The translations under genes and the position numbers were made by a program. Shown here one piece after another: positions 44,888 through 55,199 of a DNA stretch of 64,000 nucleotides; within the stretch, counting starts at the first letter, position 1, and each line of letters opens with the position of its first letter. The stretch covers positions 1 through 64,000 of the forward strand of contig JAHHTQ010000006.1 of assembly GCA_020024555.1 (NCBI GenBank), in the 5' to 3' direction. This DNA comes from Angelakisella sp. (GTDB lineage: Bacteria > Bacillota > Clostridia > Oscillospirales > Ruminococcaceae). The notes under the pieces are model-generated. The model saw only the letters and a program-made list of their open reading frames with translations, was not told the origin of the DNA and ran no database searches.

Positions 44888-44959
44888 AATTAAAACTCCT
44901 TTTGTAAAAAAATTTAACTCTTAACAAAATTTATAGTCCTGTTTAATATAATTTGCTTA

Positions 44960-46954
44960 TCATATAAATGAAAATGAGAGTGGCTTATCTGTTTTAAATA
45001 TAAGTGTATCAAACTCTTTAATTTCAACGGAATTTGATATTTGAGTATTATTTAAAATTTCAAAAGCAGGTGTTTTTAAATATAGGGTATGGTGTTTTTC
45101 AGCATTATTAATAATGAATGTATAAATACAGTTCTCATTACATCTTTGAACAATTTCTATGTTATTGGGACAAGTAACTGTTAATATTTCATTTTCTCTG
45201 CAAACATCACCGATAAAATCGAAGAAAAAGTCCGGTGAGTTCATAACACAAGAGTAATATACGTATCCTTTACCTATGGAGTTTTTAGTGCAAGCAGGAA
45301 CATTTTGATAAAATTTTTCATTATATGTAGCGATAGGTTTAGCAGTATTTACACTTACAATATCCAAAAAACAGCCGACAGAATAAGATTTTCCCTTGTA
45401 CGTAATAGAATTGGACATATAATCAGGCAAAGAATCAAATTCATCAACACGTATTCCCGCAATATTGGCAAAATGTCCCGGCCATGGTTCAGTAGTTGTT
45501 GTATTCGCATCAGTACGAATACCTGTGCGAACAGTTAAAATTACAGTTCCTCCATTTTCTGCAAATTTTTCCAAATTTTTGGCTACATTTTCTTTTCCTA
45601 TAAATAAAGAAAGGGCAACAACTATTTTATACCCGTCTAAATTTTGGTTTTCGTCAATTACATCAACCGTTATACCATTTTTTAAAAATGCGGAGTAGTA
45701 TTGCATAAAATGACCGATATAGTCAAATTTACTGTTTTGCACATGTGTGTTTAGCGACCATGCCGAGTCAAAGCTCCATAACATAGCAACTTTAGTTATA
45801 ACTTTGCTTTGCGCTATTTCGTTACTGTAATTGCTTAGTTTATCGGTAAGAGCCATTACTTCATTATATACACGGCGTGGGGTTGCGTCATGTCGGAGTA
45901 GTCCTTGTGGATGTTGCTCCGAACCATAGCAACCGCTTCTCCAACGAAAATAAACTACACCGTTTGCCCCGTGCGCAATATCCTTTACTGTCCACATAGT
46001 AACCCATTTTGGAGGAATTGCCAAATTATAAGGGGCATAGTTAAAATATCCGTTTTTTTGTTCCATTACAAAATAATTATCTCTTTTTACCCCTCGGCTA
46101 AAATCACCTGCCAATGAATAACGAATATAGTCATAATCAACAGCAGGATAAATATCAACACCATAAAAATCCAAATATTTTCCTAATTCATAGTAATTAA
46201 GGTTCATAAACAGTGTCATACCATTATGCGTAACTTTATGGTTGGGGCATATAGAATGAATAATATCTGATTGCTCTTTTAAAAAATTAACGGCAGATTG
46301 TGATGTAAAGCGTTTGTAATCCAAAATTTGACTTACCGAAAAAGTTAATTCAGTGTTTTTTACAGGAGGCGCAACTTCATTCCAATCTGAATATATCATA
46401 CTCCAAAAAACATTTCCCCATGCCTTGTTTAAGTTATCAAGAGTGCCGTATTTTTGTTGTAGCCATTTACGGAACCCACTGGCGCAATTAGGACAACAAC
46501 ATTTATTTGCATTTATTTCGTTATCAATTTGCCACGCGACAACGGTGGGGTTGTCTTTAAAATGTAGAGCCATTTGTTCTGTAATACGTTTACTGTATGC
46601 TTTAAATGTATGATTATTAAAACAAGCGCGCGAGCGAATTTCATTAATATGCTCAATCGTATCTGGATAACTTGCAAAAATATCCGGATGTTTTTTCCAC
46701 ATCCACATTGGCGGAACCATTGTCGGTGTGCAAACAATAGCTTTCATATCATATTGTTGCATAATATCCAAAACACTATCAAAAATTGAAAAGTCGAACT
46801 CATTGTCTCGTGGTTCTATAACAGACCAGCTCAAATCCATAAGACGAACAATATTTATGCCTGCCTTGTGCATAAGTTCAATATCAATCGCCCATCTGTC
46901 CCTATCCCATTGTTCAGGATAGTAGCACACACCAAAATATAGTTTGTTATCCAT
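44960..46954 (-). CDS. GH42 beta-galactosidase
   Basis: 664-residue family 42 glycoside hydrolase with no signal peptide, so intracellular. It hydrolyses terminal beta-D-galactosides. FGVCYYPEQW opens the TIM barrel, the acid/base is E146 in WQIDNE and the nucleophile is E298 in FVMEQ. C111, C152, C154 and C157 reproduce the zinc site of GH42 enzymes. The trimerisation and C-terminal beta domains follow. It begins 6 bp after the AraC-type regulator stop and is followed by the isomerase. Members in gut bacteria act on beta-1,3, beta-1,4 or beta-1,6 galactosides; linkage is not predictable here. Confidence 0.93.
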   Translation of the reverse strand: MDNKLYFGVCYYPEQWDRDRWAIDIELMHKAGINIVRLMDLSWSVIEPRDNEFDFSIFDSVLDIMQQYDMKAIVCTPTMVPPMWMWKKHPDIFASYPDTIEHINEIRSRACFNNHTFKAYSKRITEQMALHFKDNPTVVAWQIDNEINANKCCCPNCASGFRKWLQQKYGTLDNLNKAWGNVFWSMIYSDWNEVAPPVKNTELTFSVSQILDYKRFTSQSAVNFLKEQSDIIHSICPNHKVTHNGMTLFMNLNYYELGKYLDFYGVDIYPAVDYDYIRYSLAGDFSRGVKRDNYFVMEQKNGYFNYAPYNLAIPPKWVTMWTVKDIAHGANGVVYFRWRSGCYGSEQHPQGLLRHDATPRRVYNEVMALTDKLSNYSNEIAQSKVITKVAMLWSFDSAWSLNTHVQNSKFDYIGHFMQYYSAFLKNGITVDVIDENQNLDGYKIVVALSLFIGKENVAKNLEKFAENGGTVILTVRTGIRTDANTTTTEPWPGHFANIAGIRVDEFDSLPDYMSNSITYKGKSYSVGCFLDIVSVNTAKPIATYNEKFYQNVPACTKNSIGKGYVYYSCVMNSPDFFFDFIGDVCRENEILTVTCPNNIEIVQRCNENCIYTFIINNAEKHHTLYLKTPAFEILNNTQISNSVEIKEFDTLIFKTDKPLSFSFI

Positions 46955-46960
46955 AATACT

Positions 46961-49156
46961 TTACTCCTTTTGATTTATTGTAAAATTATTTTTATGTGTC
47001 TCCCTGTATTTACCGGGTGTAATACCTGTATATTCTTTAAATTTTCTTATAAAACTTGATGAATTGGCATAACCCATCATAGAAACAATTTCATTAATAC
47101 TTAAATCGGTATTAAGCAGTAAATCTATTACTCTATCCATTTTTAGTTTATTAACATGATTTGAAATATTAATACCTGAAATGGATTTGTAATATTTACT
47201 TAGAGCTGATATAGACATACCAAAATGGTCAGCTATTAACTGAACACAGAAAGAACTATCTTGTAAATTATCTTGAATAAACTTGTTAATTTCAGCAAAT
47301 TTATCATAACTATTGTTTTGCTGAATATTTTTTTGCAAATAAATAGACAGATAACAAATATAATTTAAAAAATCTTCCGCAGTTTCATAGTGATTTAATA
47401 AAAGCTCACCACTTTGTTGATAGTTAGATACTAAATTGGGAAATGTATCATATAAAAAATTAAATAAACCAAAGACTTTTATTTTTACAGAATTTAAATC
47501 AGAGTATTTACTTGTCGATATATAGTTATAGTAATCACTGATATATAGTATAATATCTTGATTTGAACCATTTAAAAGCAAATAATAGAACTTCTGGTAA
47601 TCTATTACATGGTGATCTGTTTTATCTATCTGCTGAATTTCCCTAAAATCCAAAAAGTCACCTTTTCCCTTTGCAAATTTATGGTCAAGAGCAAGCAAAC
47701 ATTGATGAAAATGTGTATTGATTTCAGAAAAATAAAAATTACTGCCTGAATACCCTATCGTAATATCAGAAAATAATAGATTAAACAGACTATTGGCTAA
47801 ATTTTTTATGTATTGTTCCATATTGGAATTTTTTGATTTTGTGGCTATTAACGCATATATGTACGGTGTATCGTATGAATTAAGGAAAAACATTTGTATT
47901 GTATCATGTTCCAGATAATCTTCTTTATACGTTATCCCTGACATACGACGTTTACGGGCTTTACTTACGCCACATTCAAACACAGCGACCGTATAAAATT
48001 TTTGTTGTAACTCAATATTTTTTGCCACCAATAATTTATTAATTTCTTCCAGTGAAGATATTTCACCTGTCAATACTTTCATAATATTAATATAAATAAT
48101 ATCATCATTTGTATTTTCAATAATATTTTTCATATTTTTTATATTATCATTCATTTTATTAAAAGCTAATTGAATAGTAGTAAAATCATCTTCTTTTGAT
48201 GTAATGTCATCTATTTGTTGTTTGAGCATAAATGATAAATTTGTTATTGGACTACTTGTTTTATTTGCTAAATGGTAGGATAATGTAAGCCCACCGATAA
48301 GGACAAGTGATATACATAAAGCATATGTTACCGAAAATAAAATAATATCCTCTAATTCGTTGAAAAGAGGTGTTAAAACAGTATATGTTATTGGAGTGGA
48401 AGTTGATGGTAATTGTTGTTTTATATATAATTTTCCTGAAAAATATACCATTTGTTTATTTGTATCCAAAATTTCTTTATCTAAATTTTCGATACTGCCA
48501 TATTGATAGATAACAGAGTTATTATTATCAGTAATATATATTATACTGCCCCCCAACGTACTTTCTTTAAGTATGCTGTCAAAATAGCTGTGGGGTATAG
48601 TGTAAATATTCAAACGGTTTTCATCTGACAAAGAACCTTTAAGAACATAACCAATATAATAATTTCCCTGCGAATACATTACAGTTATAATTGGTTTATT
48701 ACCTATTTTCAGAGTTTTAATAGATGGTACGGATTGATATATTTTGTCATAAAAAAAATCTGCTCTGTACGTACCGCTACTTGAAATAATGTATTTACTG
48801 TTGGGGTAGATAAAAATTATATTTTCGACAGCAAAAGGAATAGTTAATTTTATGTTACTCAATATTTTACATTCGCGATAAGCAGTATAAAAACTATTAT
48901 CATCTTTCCAGTTGTTAAGAAGTGAATTTTGTAAGATTGATTCGTTAAGAGTATACAAATTATTAAATGAATTATCAAATGTAGTACGCATAAGTTGTGA
49001 AAAAGTTTCACTGTGTTTTGCAATTTGAACAGTCTTAAATTTATATAAAAATGTAAAAATACACAAGCTGGCAATAATAACCGGAATAATTAAAATAGAA
49101 ATGTAGTAGATGAAATATTTTTTGAATAATTTACTGTGAGTCATTCTTTTTTTCAT
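46961..49156 (-). CDS. membrane-bound AraC family regulator
   Basis: 731 residues. Membrane helices at about 15-38 and about 275-300 flank an extracellular Cache-like sensor domain. A cytoplasmic linker follows, and the last 100 residues are a double helix-turn-helix AraC domain (FGMSISALSKYYKSISG and the typical GYANSSSFIRKFKEYTGITPGKYR). This architecture is common beside Lpl-type importers in Firmicutes, where the regulator senses a sugar outside and activates the transport operon. It is divergent from the importer genes, with direct repeats at 49248 and 49301 as candidate binding sites. The ribosome binding site is weak and distant. Confidence 0.92.
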   Translation of the reverse strand: MKKRMTHSKLFKKYFIYYISILIIPVIIASLCIFTFLYKFKTVQIAKHSETFSQLMRTTFDNSFNNLYTLNESILQNSLLNNWKDDNSFYTAYRECKILSNIKLTIPFAVENIIFIYPNSKYIISSSGTYRADFFYDKIYQSVPSIKTLKIGNKPIITVMYSQGNYYIGYVLKGSLSDENRLNIYTIPHSYFDSILKESTLGGSIIYITDNNNSVIYQYGSIENLDKEILDTNKQMVYFSGKLYIKQQLPSTSTPITYTVLTPLFNELEDIILFSVTYALCISLVLIGGLTLSYHLANKTSSPITNLSFMLKQQIDDITSKEDDFTTIQLAFNKMNDNIKNMKNIIENTNDDIIYINIMKVLTGEISSLEEINKLLVAKNIELQQKFYTVAVFECGVSKARKRRMSGITYKEDYLEHDTIQMFFLNSYDTPYIYALIATKSKNSNMEQYIKNLANSLFNLLFSDITIGYSGSNFYFSEINTHFHQCLLALDHKFAKGKGDFLDFREIQQIDKTDHHVIDYQKFYYLLLNGSNQDIILYISDYYNYISTSKYSDLNSVKIKVFGLFNFLYDTFPNLVSNYQQSGELLLNHYETAEDFLNYICYLSIYLQKNIQQNNSYDKFAEINKFIQDNLQDSSFCVQLIADHFGMSISALSKYYKSISGINISNHVNKLKMDRVIDLLLNTDLSINEIVSMMGYANSSSFIRKFKEYTGITPGKYRETHKNNFTINQKE

Positions 49157-49247
49157 TATAAAATATACCGCCCTTTAACATCTAAAAAAACACAAATTTT
49201 TCATATTATACAGCATAAAAACACGAATATCAATATATTTTCAAATA

Positions 49248-49309
49248 ATGCACATTGAATAAACAAAAGATTATACCATAAAAATACCTATATATAAAAT
49301 ATGCACATT
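49248..49309. promoter_or_regulatory. paired direct repeats, candidate AraC-type sites
   Basis: ATGCACATT occurs at 49248-49256 and again in the same orientation at 49301-49309, 53 bp apart (five helical turns at about 10.6 bp). Flanking bases are also similar. It lies between the divergent regulator and importer genes, as expected for AraC-family activation sites. Confidence 0.5.
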
Positions 49310-49391
49310 CAAGAAAATTGTCATTATTTACAATCTTTGTTTTGTATGATAGTCTTATCTTACAACTTAAACGAGGAGGGAGTTATTAATC

Positions 49392-50348
49392 GTGACAAGC
49401 GCAAAAAAATTAACAAGTAAAATTGAAAAAACCAAAAATAACAAAAGTACATTTTTCAAAAAAATAGTAAAGCATTGGCAATTATATATTTTATTACTTC
49501 CAACAATAGTATTTTTTATCATATTTAAATACTATCCTATGTATGGATTACAAATTGCCTTCCGTGATTATTTTACTACAATGGGATTTTCGGGAAGTCC
49601 ATGGGTTGGTTTAAAACACTTTAAAAGATTTGTAACAACGCCTGACTTTTGGTTGATTTTAAAAAATACACTTAGCATAAGTGTTTTACAATTGGTTTTA
49701 TCTTTCCCACTTCCTATTATTATTTCATTGTTGCTAAATCAATTGAGAAAACAAAGAAGTAAAGTAATTGTACAAAATATATTAATTGCGCCACATTTTA
49801 TTTCTTTGGTTGTTTTAATAGGTATGGTTTATATTTTCTTAAATCCAACCTCAGGATTAATTAACAGAATGATAATGGCTCTTGGTGGCGAAGCTAAGTT
49901 CTTTTTGGGAAAACCCGAATACTTTAAGGATATCTATGTTTGGTCAGGTATATGGCAAAGCACAGGTTGGGAAACAGTTGTATATGTAGCTGCCCTTTCC
50001 GGCATAGACCCTTCATTATATGAAGCGGCTACAATGGACGGCGCAAGTAGATGGCAAAAAATATGGAAGATAGATTTTTTTGGTATACTACCTGTTATAG
50101 TAGTACAACTTATTTTAAAATCCGGTCAAATGCTTGCTGTTGGCTACGAAAAAGTTTATTTACTACAAAATTCACTAAATCGTGTAGCATCTGAGGTTAT
50201 TTCTACGTATGAATACAAACAAGGTATTTTAGGCGCGCAGTTCAGCTATTCTACGGCAATAGGACTATTCAATGCAGTAATAAACTTTGCTATTTTACTT
50301 TTGGTTAATCAGTTAGCTAAAAAGTATAGTGAAACTTCTATATTATAG
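49392..50348 (+). CDS. sugar ABC transporter permease (LplB type)
   Basis: 318-residue permease with six membrane segments and the cytoplasmic EAA loop (YEAATMDGASRWQKIWKI). The YYPMYGLQIAFRDY segment near the N-terminus is typical of LplB/YtcP-group CUT1 importers. It pairs with the next permease and the 51312 lipoprotein; no ATPase gene is present, so a shared MsmX-like ATPase is expected. GTG start with GAGGAGGG upstream. Confidence 0.93.
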   Translation: MTSAKKLTSKIEKTKNNKSTFFKKIVKHWQLYILLLPTIVFFIIFKYYPMYGLQIAFRDYFTTMGFSGSPWVGLKHFKRFVTTPDFWLILKNTLSISVLQLVLSFPLPIIISLLLNQLRKQRSKVIVQNILIAPHFISLVVLIGMVYIFLNPTSGLINRMIMALGGEAKFFLGKPEYFKDIYVWSGIWQSTGWETVVYVAALSGIDPSLYEAATMDGASRWQKIWKIDFFGILPVIVVQLILKSGQMLAVGYEKVYLLQNSLNRVASEVISTYEYKQGILGAQFSYSTAIGLFNAVINFAILLLVNQLAKKYSETSIL

Positions 50349-50366
50349 AAAAGGAGTTGATGATAA

Positions 50367-51275
50367 ATGCAAGCATATATTAATAACCAAATTAAAGAAA
50401 CCAAAGCAGATAAAATATTTAATTTTTTGAATATCTGTTTTTTATGCGTATGTTGTTTAATTGTTTTGTATCCTTTATATTTTATAGTAATTGCTTCTAT
50501 CAGTGAACCTAATGGTGTTTATGAAGGAAAAGTTTTATTTTTGCCATATCAGCCAAGTATAGAAGGATACAAAGAACTGTTTAAAGATAACAGTATTTGG
50601 GTAGGTTATAAAAATACTATTATATATACAGTAGTTGGAACTACAATAAGCGTTGTATCAACAATTTGCGGCGCGTACGCGCTTTCAAGAAAAAGCCTTC
50701 CGCTAGGCAAAATATTAATGTTTTTTATTACATTTACTATGTTCTTTTCAGGCGGAATGATACCTACATATTTGACTATACAAAGATTGGGTATGCTTGA
50801 CACAATATGGGCAATCGTCCTACCAACTGCTATTACACCATGGTTTTTTATTATAGCCAGAACTTTTTTCCAGTCATCAATTCCGGAAGAAATTTTTGAA
50901 GCTGCATATATAGATGGTTGTAGTGATTTTCGTCTATTTGTTAAAATCACTATACCTCTTTCAAAAGCTATTATTGCCGTAATGGTACTGTTTTATGGTG
51001 TAAGTATGTGGAACTCATATTTTCAACCGATGATTTATTTATCAAAAGAAGCTCAATATCCGTTACAATTGGTACTGAGAAATTTGCTTATTCAAAATGA
51101 GCTTAGTACTTCTATGATGACAGGAGATGCAACATCATTTGTCACACAACAAAGAATTGCAGACCAAATAAAATATGGCGCAATAATCATTTCCACACTA
51201 CCAATTTTAGTAATTTATCCTTTTGTACAGAAATATTTTTCAAAAGGCGTTATGGTGGGTTCTGTAAAAGGTTAA
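50367..51275 (+). CDS. sugar ABC transporter permease (LplC type)
   Basis: 302-residue second permease of the CUT1 importer, six membrane segments. The EAA loop reads FEAAYIDGCSDFRLFVKI. MTGDATSFVTQQ and the C-terminal FSKGVMVGSVKG are standard for LplC/YtcP proteins. 18 bp after the first permease, with AAAAGGAG in front. Confidence 0.93.
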   Translation: MQAYINNQIKETKADKIFNFLNICFLCVCCLIVLYPLYFIVIASISEPNGVYEGKVLFLPYQPSIEGYKELFKDNSIWVGYKNTIIYTVVGTTISVVSTICGAYALSRKSLPLGKILMFFITFTMFFSGGMIPTYLTIQRLGMLDTIWAIVLPTAITPWFFIIARTFFQSSIPEEIFEAAYIDGCSDFRLFVKITIPLSKAIIAVMVLFYGVSMWNSYFQPMIYLSKEAQYPLQLVLRNLLIQNELSTSMMTGDATSFVTQQRIADQIKYGAIIISTLPILVIYPFVQKYFSKGVMVGSVKG

Positions 51276-51311
51276 TTAAAAACAAAATATATTATAAAAG
51301 GAGAAGGTATT

Positions 51312-52940
51312 ATGAAAAAAAATTTATGTATTTTACTTGCGGTGGCATTGATGCTTACATCAACAGTCGGTTGTGGCAGTAATTCAAAAGCAAATGAATA
51401 CACACCGAAAGAAATTACTGTTGTAGATGGTAAAGAAATGGTGGATAATATGTATGTTGAAGGTTATCCGATTGTGAAAGATAAGGTTACAATAAACCTT
51501 ATGGGTATATATGAGACCCGACAAACCTATTTTGAAGATATGGAGTTATTTAAAGAAATAGAGGAACGTACAAATGTTGATATTAATTGGGAATTGATAC
51601 CACAAACGGACTGGGACCAAAAGAAAAACTTGAAGCTTGCAAGCGGTACATATCCTGACGCTTTCTATGGTGGTATTACTGACCATGATATAACCAAATA
51701 TGCTCCGCAAGGTATTTTTATACCATTAGATGATTTGATTGATAAATATGCTCCCAATATAAAGAAAATATTTGAAAAATATCCTGCTTACGAAAAAAGT
51801 TGTCGCTCAACTGATGGTAAAATTTATTCATTATCACGTATATATGTAGATCCGGGCGCTTATAATCCCGATCAGCTGTTTATCAATAAAAAATGGCTGG
51901 ATAAACTAGGACTTGAAGTTCCTACAACTATGGACGAATTTTATAATGTGCTTATGGCGTTTAAAACAAAAGACCCAAATGGCAACAATAAAGCTGATGA
52001 AATTCCGTTTACAGGAAGATTTAACCACTTTATACAGGGCTATCACTCTCTGTTTGGAGCATACGGCCGTCCTGATTTTACCGGAAAGGGAATGTACTCC
52101 CATTTTATAGTTGAAGATGGAAATAAAGTTGTTTTTACTGCCGATAAAGAAGAATATCGTACAGCAATAAGAGAACTACATAAATTCTTTAAAGACGGAT
52201 TATTTGACCAAGAAATTTTTACCCAAGATGTTAAACAATATTTTGCAAAAGGTAAGACAGAAGATGTAACCGTAGGTTCGTTTATGCTTTGGAACAGAGG
52301 AAATATGGTAGGACCGGAACGTGCGAAAGATTATGTGCCTGTTCCACCTTTAAAAGGTAGTGATGCCGACCCTGTTTGGATAAAAGAGATGTCAGGAAAT
52401 TCACCGGTAACTGAATTTGCTATTACAAGTCAGTGTAAATATCCGGAAATTATAATTCGTTGGATTGATCAGTTCTTTGATGAAGAACTGTCTGTAAGAG
52501 CAGCATGGGGTCCTATTGTAAAGTCTGAAAATGGTCCGGCTACTTTTGCGGTTCGCAATACAGACCAAAGTTTTGATGACTATCGTTTTAAAAATGCGCC
52601 TATATTTGGACCATGTGTAGTATATGAAGATTACTATGGAAGAGTAGTTGAAATGCCGGATTCAATGGTTGAAAAATACGAAATAATGAAAGAACACTAT
52701 GAAAAATATATGACAGCCACAAGTATAACGGGTCTAAAACTTACTCCGGAAGAAACAGAGTGGTTTACGGCAAATGCAGTTGATATTAATAACTATGTTA
52801 ATGATCATCAGGCAAGATGGCTGCTTGAAGGTGGCGTTGATGAAGAATGGGACAAATATATAGAGGGACTAAAAGCTTTAAATATTGATAAACATATAGA
52901 AATGATGACCGAGGCATACAATAGAAACTACGTTTCATAA
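51312..52940 (+). CDS. sugar-binding lipoprotein (LplA type)
   Basis: 542-residue extracellular solute-binding protein. It has a lipoprotein signal with a cysteine at 21 (LTSTVGC), then a family 1 type binding fold of the large LplA kind (about 500-550 residues) that captures oligosaccharides. The KTKDPNGNNKADEIPFTG segment near 218 is the usual calcium-loop-like signature of this group. The strong GGAGAAGG before the start suggests the high expression needed for a binding protein. Followed by a terminator-like hairpin at 52967 that would lower transcription of the hydrolase genes. Ligand unknown. Confidence 0.93.
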   Translation: MKKNLCILLAVALMLTSTVGCGSNSKANEYTPKEITVVDGKEMVDNMYVEGYPIVKDKVTINLMGIYETRQTYFEDMELFKEIEERTNVDINWELIPQTDWDQKKNLKLASGTYPDAFYGGITDHDITKYAPQGIFIPLDDLIDKYAPNIKKIFEKYPAYEKSCRSTDGKIYSLSRIYVDPGAYNPDQLFINKKWLDKLGLEVPTTMDEFYNVLMAFKTKDPNGNNKADEIPFTGRFNHFIQGYHSLFGAYGRPDFTGKGMYSHFIVEDGNKVVFTADKEEYRTAIRELHKFFKDGLFDQEIFTQDVKQYFAKGKTEDVTVGSFMLWNRGNMVGPERAKDYVPVPPLKGSDADPVWIKEMSGNSPVTEFAITSQCKYPEIIIRWIDQFFDEELSVRAAWGPIVKSENGPATFAVRNTDQSFDDYRFKNAPIFGPCVVYEDYYGRVVEMPDSMVEKYEIMKEHYEKYMTATSITGLKLTPEETEWFTANAVDINNYVNDHQARWLLEGGVDEEWDKYIEGLKALNIDKHIEMMTEAYNRNYVS

Positions 52941-52966
52941 TTGCACCTCTAACAGTCAACAATTTT

Positions 52967-53014
52967 ATTGGGCTAGATATATGAGTATAAAATGTTTAGC
53001 CCAATATATTTTTT
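52967..53014 (+). terminator. intra-locus terminator
   Basis: ATTGGGCTA (52967-52975) pairs with TAGCCCAAT (52997-53005), followed by ATATTTTTTTA. Good intrinsic terminator between the importer operon and the GH20 gene; partial read-through would set a high binding protein to enzyme ratio. Confidence 0.75.
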
Positions 53015-53049
53015 TATATTGATAGATTGTCAAATGAAGGAGATTTTCT

Positions 53050-54906
53050 ATGTATATATTACCAATACCAATAAAAACTATTACAAAACACGGAAAATTT
53101 TTGTTAAGTTATGATAGTTATATTTGTGTTAATAATATAACCACAACAAAATTAATCCGACAGGTAGAAATGTTTACAAAAAGTACTGCCGATTATTTGG
53201 GTTATGAACTTGAAATAACCGCAAGCAAAGGAAAAAAAGGTGATATCGTTATATCTCTTGATAATAATATGGATAAAGACAGTTATCATTTGGATACAAC
53301 AGGGGAAATGATTTCTTTGATTGGAGATGAAACCGGTCTTTGGTATGGAATGCAAACTTTACTGCAAATGATACAACAAGATGGCGCATCTATCCAAAAA
53401 ATGATTATTGATGATAAACCTGAAATTAAAAATAGAGGTTTTTACTTAGATGTAACAAGGGGAAGAATACCAAAACTTGAATGGTTAAAAAAGCTTGTTG
53501 ATAAAATGGCTTTTTATAAGCTAAATCAATTACAATTATATATAGAACATACATATTTATTTAGAGATATACCTGAACTTTGGAGAGATGATACCCCACT
53601 GACAGCTATTGAAATTATGGAACTTGACAGATATTGTAATGAAAGAAATATCGAACTTGTACCGTCACTGTCAACCTTTGGACATTTGGAAAAATTACTT
53701 TCTACAAAGAAATATTCTCATTTATGTGAACTGGAAAATTCGTATAAAGTACCGTTTTCGGTATTCGGTAGAATGAGACATCATACTATTGATGCAACGA
53801 ATGACGAAAGTATCGAATTAATTAAATCTTTACTTTTGGAATTTATGAATCTGTTTTCATCTAAACAATTTAATATTTGTGCTGATGAAACTTTTGATAT
53901 GGGAAAAGGCAGAGGAAAAGAGTATGCGGATAAATATGGTAAAGATAAACTTTATATAAAATATGTAAGTGAACTTGCACAATTTATTATCGATAATGGT
54001 AGACGACCAATGTTTTGGGGAGACGTAATACTTGGTTTTCCCGAAATGATAAAGGAACTTCCGAAAGAAATGATTTGTCTAAATTGGGGTTATGCATGGA
54101 ATCAAAGTGAGGAAGAAAGCAAAAAATTTAATGAGGTAGGTGCAACTCAGTATTGTTGTCCCGGTTGCTGTGGTTGGAGTAAGTTTATCAATCTTTATGA
54201 AGACGCATATAATAATATTAAAAGAATGTGTACTTATGCAAAAAAATATAATGCAATAGGTGTATTAAATACCGATTGGGGTGATTTTTTACATATTAAT
54301 CATCTTGATTTTAGCGTAGTCGGTATGATTTACGGCGCATCATTCTCTTGGAACCTAAATATTCCTTCATTTGACGATATAAATAAGCAAATATCCAAAC
54401 TGGAATATTGTGATTATACGGAAAGTTTGGTAAACATAGTATCAAAAGCGGAAGAATATTCAGTATTTAATTGGTTTACTGCATGTAGATTTAAAGATAT
54501 GAAACTTGGTGTTGAAGAAAACCCGAAAATGGTTAATGACAGCATTATAAAAGAATTGGACGTATTAAAAGAGGCTGACAGCAAAAATTCAGAGTTAATT
54601 TCAATAGAAGAAAAACTATATGATATTATGAAAAATATTGATATTGAAAAGAGAAAAGAAGTATATCCTTTTGTTGTCGCTCTTCGCGGTATTCAATTAT
54701 TCAATATTATTGGCAAATTTGTTTGTTCTATTGAATATGCAGTACAGCCTGATAATTTACCAAATGCTTTTACACTCGCAGAAGAACTTGAAAAATGGTT
54801 ATATCACTACAAAAAGATATATCGTTCTGTAAGTAAAGAGGGTGAATTATATCGAATTCAAGACCTTGTATGTTTTTATAGCGATTGGTTGAGAGATAAT
54901 ACATAA
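53050..54906 (+). CDS. GH20 beta-N-acetylhexosaminidase
   Basis: 618-residue family 20 glycoside hydrolase without a signal peptide, therefore acting on imported oligosaccharides. An N-terminal GH20b-like domain is at about 1-120. The barrel begins at RGFYLDVTRGRIP, and D279-E280 in CADETFD are the substrate-assisted catalytic pair. WGYAWNQ and NTDWGDFLH belong to the sugar pocket. A C-terminal helical region of about 150 residues remains unassigned. It removes terminal GlcNAc or GalNAc, fitting mucin or milk-type glycans. AAGGAG precedes the ATG. Lies 110 bp downstream of the binding-protein gene. Confidence 0.93.
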   Translation: MYILPIPIKTITKHGKFLLSYDSYICVNNITTTKLIRQVEMFTKSTADYLGYELEITASKGKKGDIVISLDNNMDKDSYHLDTTGEMISLIGDETGLWYGMQTLLQMIQQDGASIQKMIIDDKPEIKNRGFYLDVTRGRIPKLEWLKKLVDKMAFYKLNQLQLYIEHTYLFRDIPELWRDDTPLTAIEIMELDRYCNERNIELVPSLSTFGHLEKLLSTKKYSHLCELENSYKVPFSVFGRMRHHTIDATNDESIELIKSLLLEFMNLFSSKQFNICADETFDMGKGRGKEYADKYGKDKLYIKYVSELAQFIIDNGRRPMFWGDVILGFPEMIKELPKEMICLNWGYAWNQSEEESKKFNEVGATQYCCPGCCGWSKFINLYEDAYNNIKRMCTYAKKYNAIGVLNTDWGDFLHINHLDFSVVGMIYGASFSWNLNIPSFDDINKQISKLEYCDYTESLVNIVSKAEEYSVFNWFTACRFKDMKLGVEENPKMVNDSIIKELDVLKEADSKNSELISIEEKLYDIMKNIDIEKRKEVYPFVVALRGIQLFNIIGKFVCSIEYAVQPDNLPNAFTLAEELEKWLYHYKKIYRSVSKEGELYRIQDLVCFYSDWLRDNT

Positions 54907-55007
54907 ATTCAATAATTTCTTGGTATATAAAGAAATTATTATTATTTATCTCAGTATATACAAATTTTTATATCAAAAAATTGTAACTAAGAAAACAGAT
55001 AAAAATC

Positions 55008-55062
55008 AAGCCAACATATCCACTTATATGCTTATAGGCTGGATTTGTTGGCTTATCCTTTT
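55008..55062 (+). terminator. terminator after GH20 gene
   Basis: AAGCCAACA plus ATCC (55008-55020) pairs with GGAT and TGTTGGCTT (55041-55054), then ATCCTTTTA. The 293-bp gap between GH20 and the next gene holds nothing else recognised. Confidence 0.65.
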
Positions 55063-55199
55063 ATTGAAAATTTGTGTGTCAGCTACGTTAAATGTAATAT
55101 ATCAAAGATAGTATTAATTGTCAATTTGATTTTGTCTTTATTCTACAATAAGTATAAAATACTAATATATTATATAAATATAATGAAAGAAGGTAAATT

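Noticed and set aside
54920..55111. 63-residue frame between GH20 and DUF4091 genes
   Set aside because: Runs through a terminator hairpin and has no ribosome binding site.
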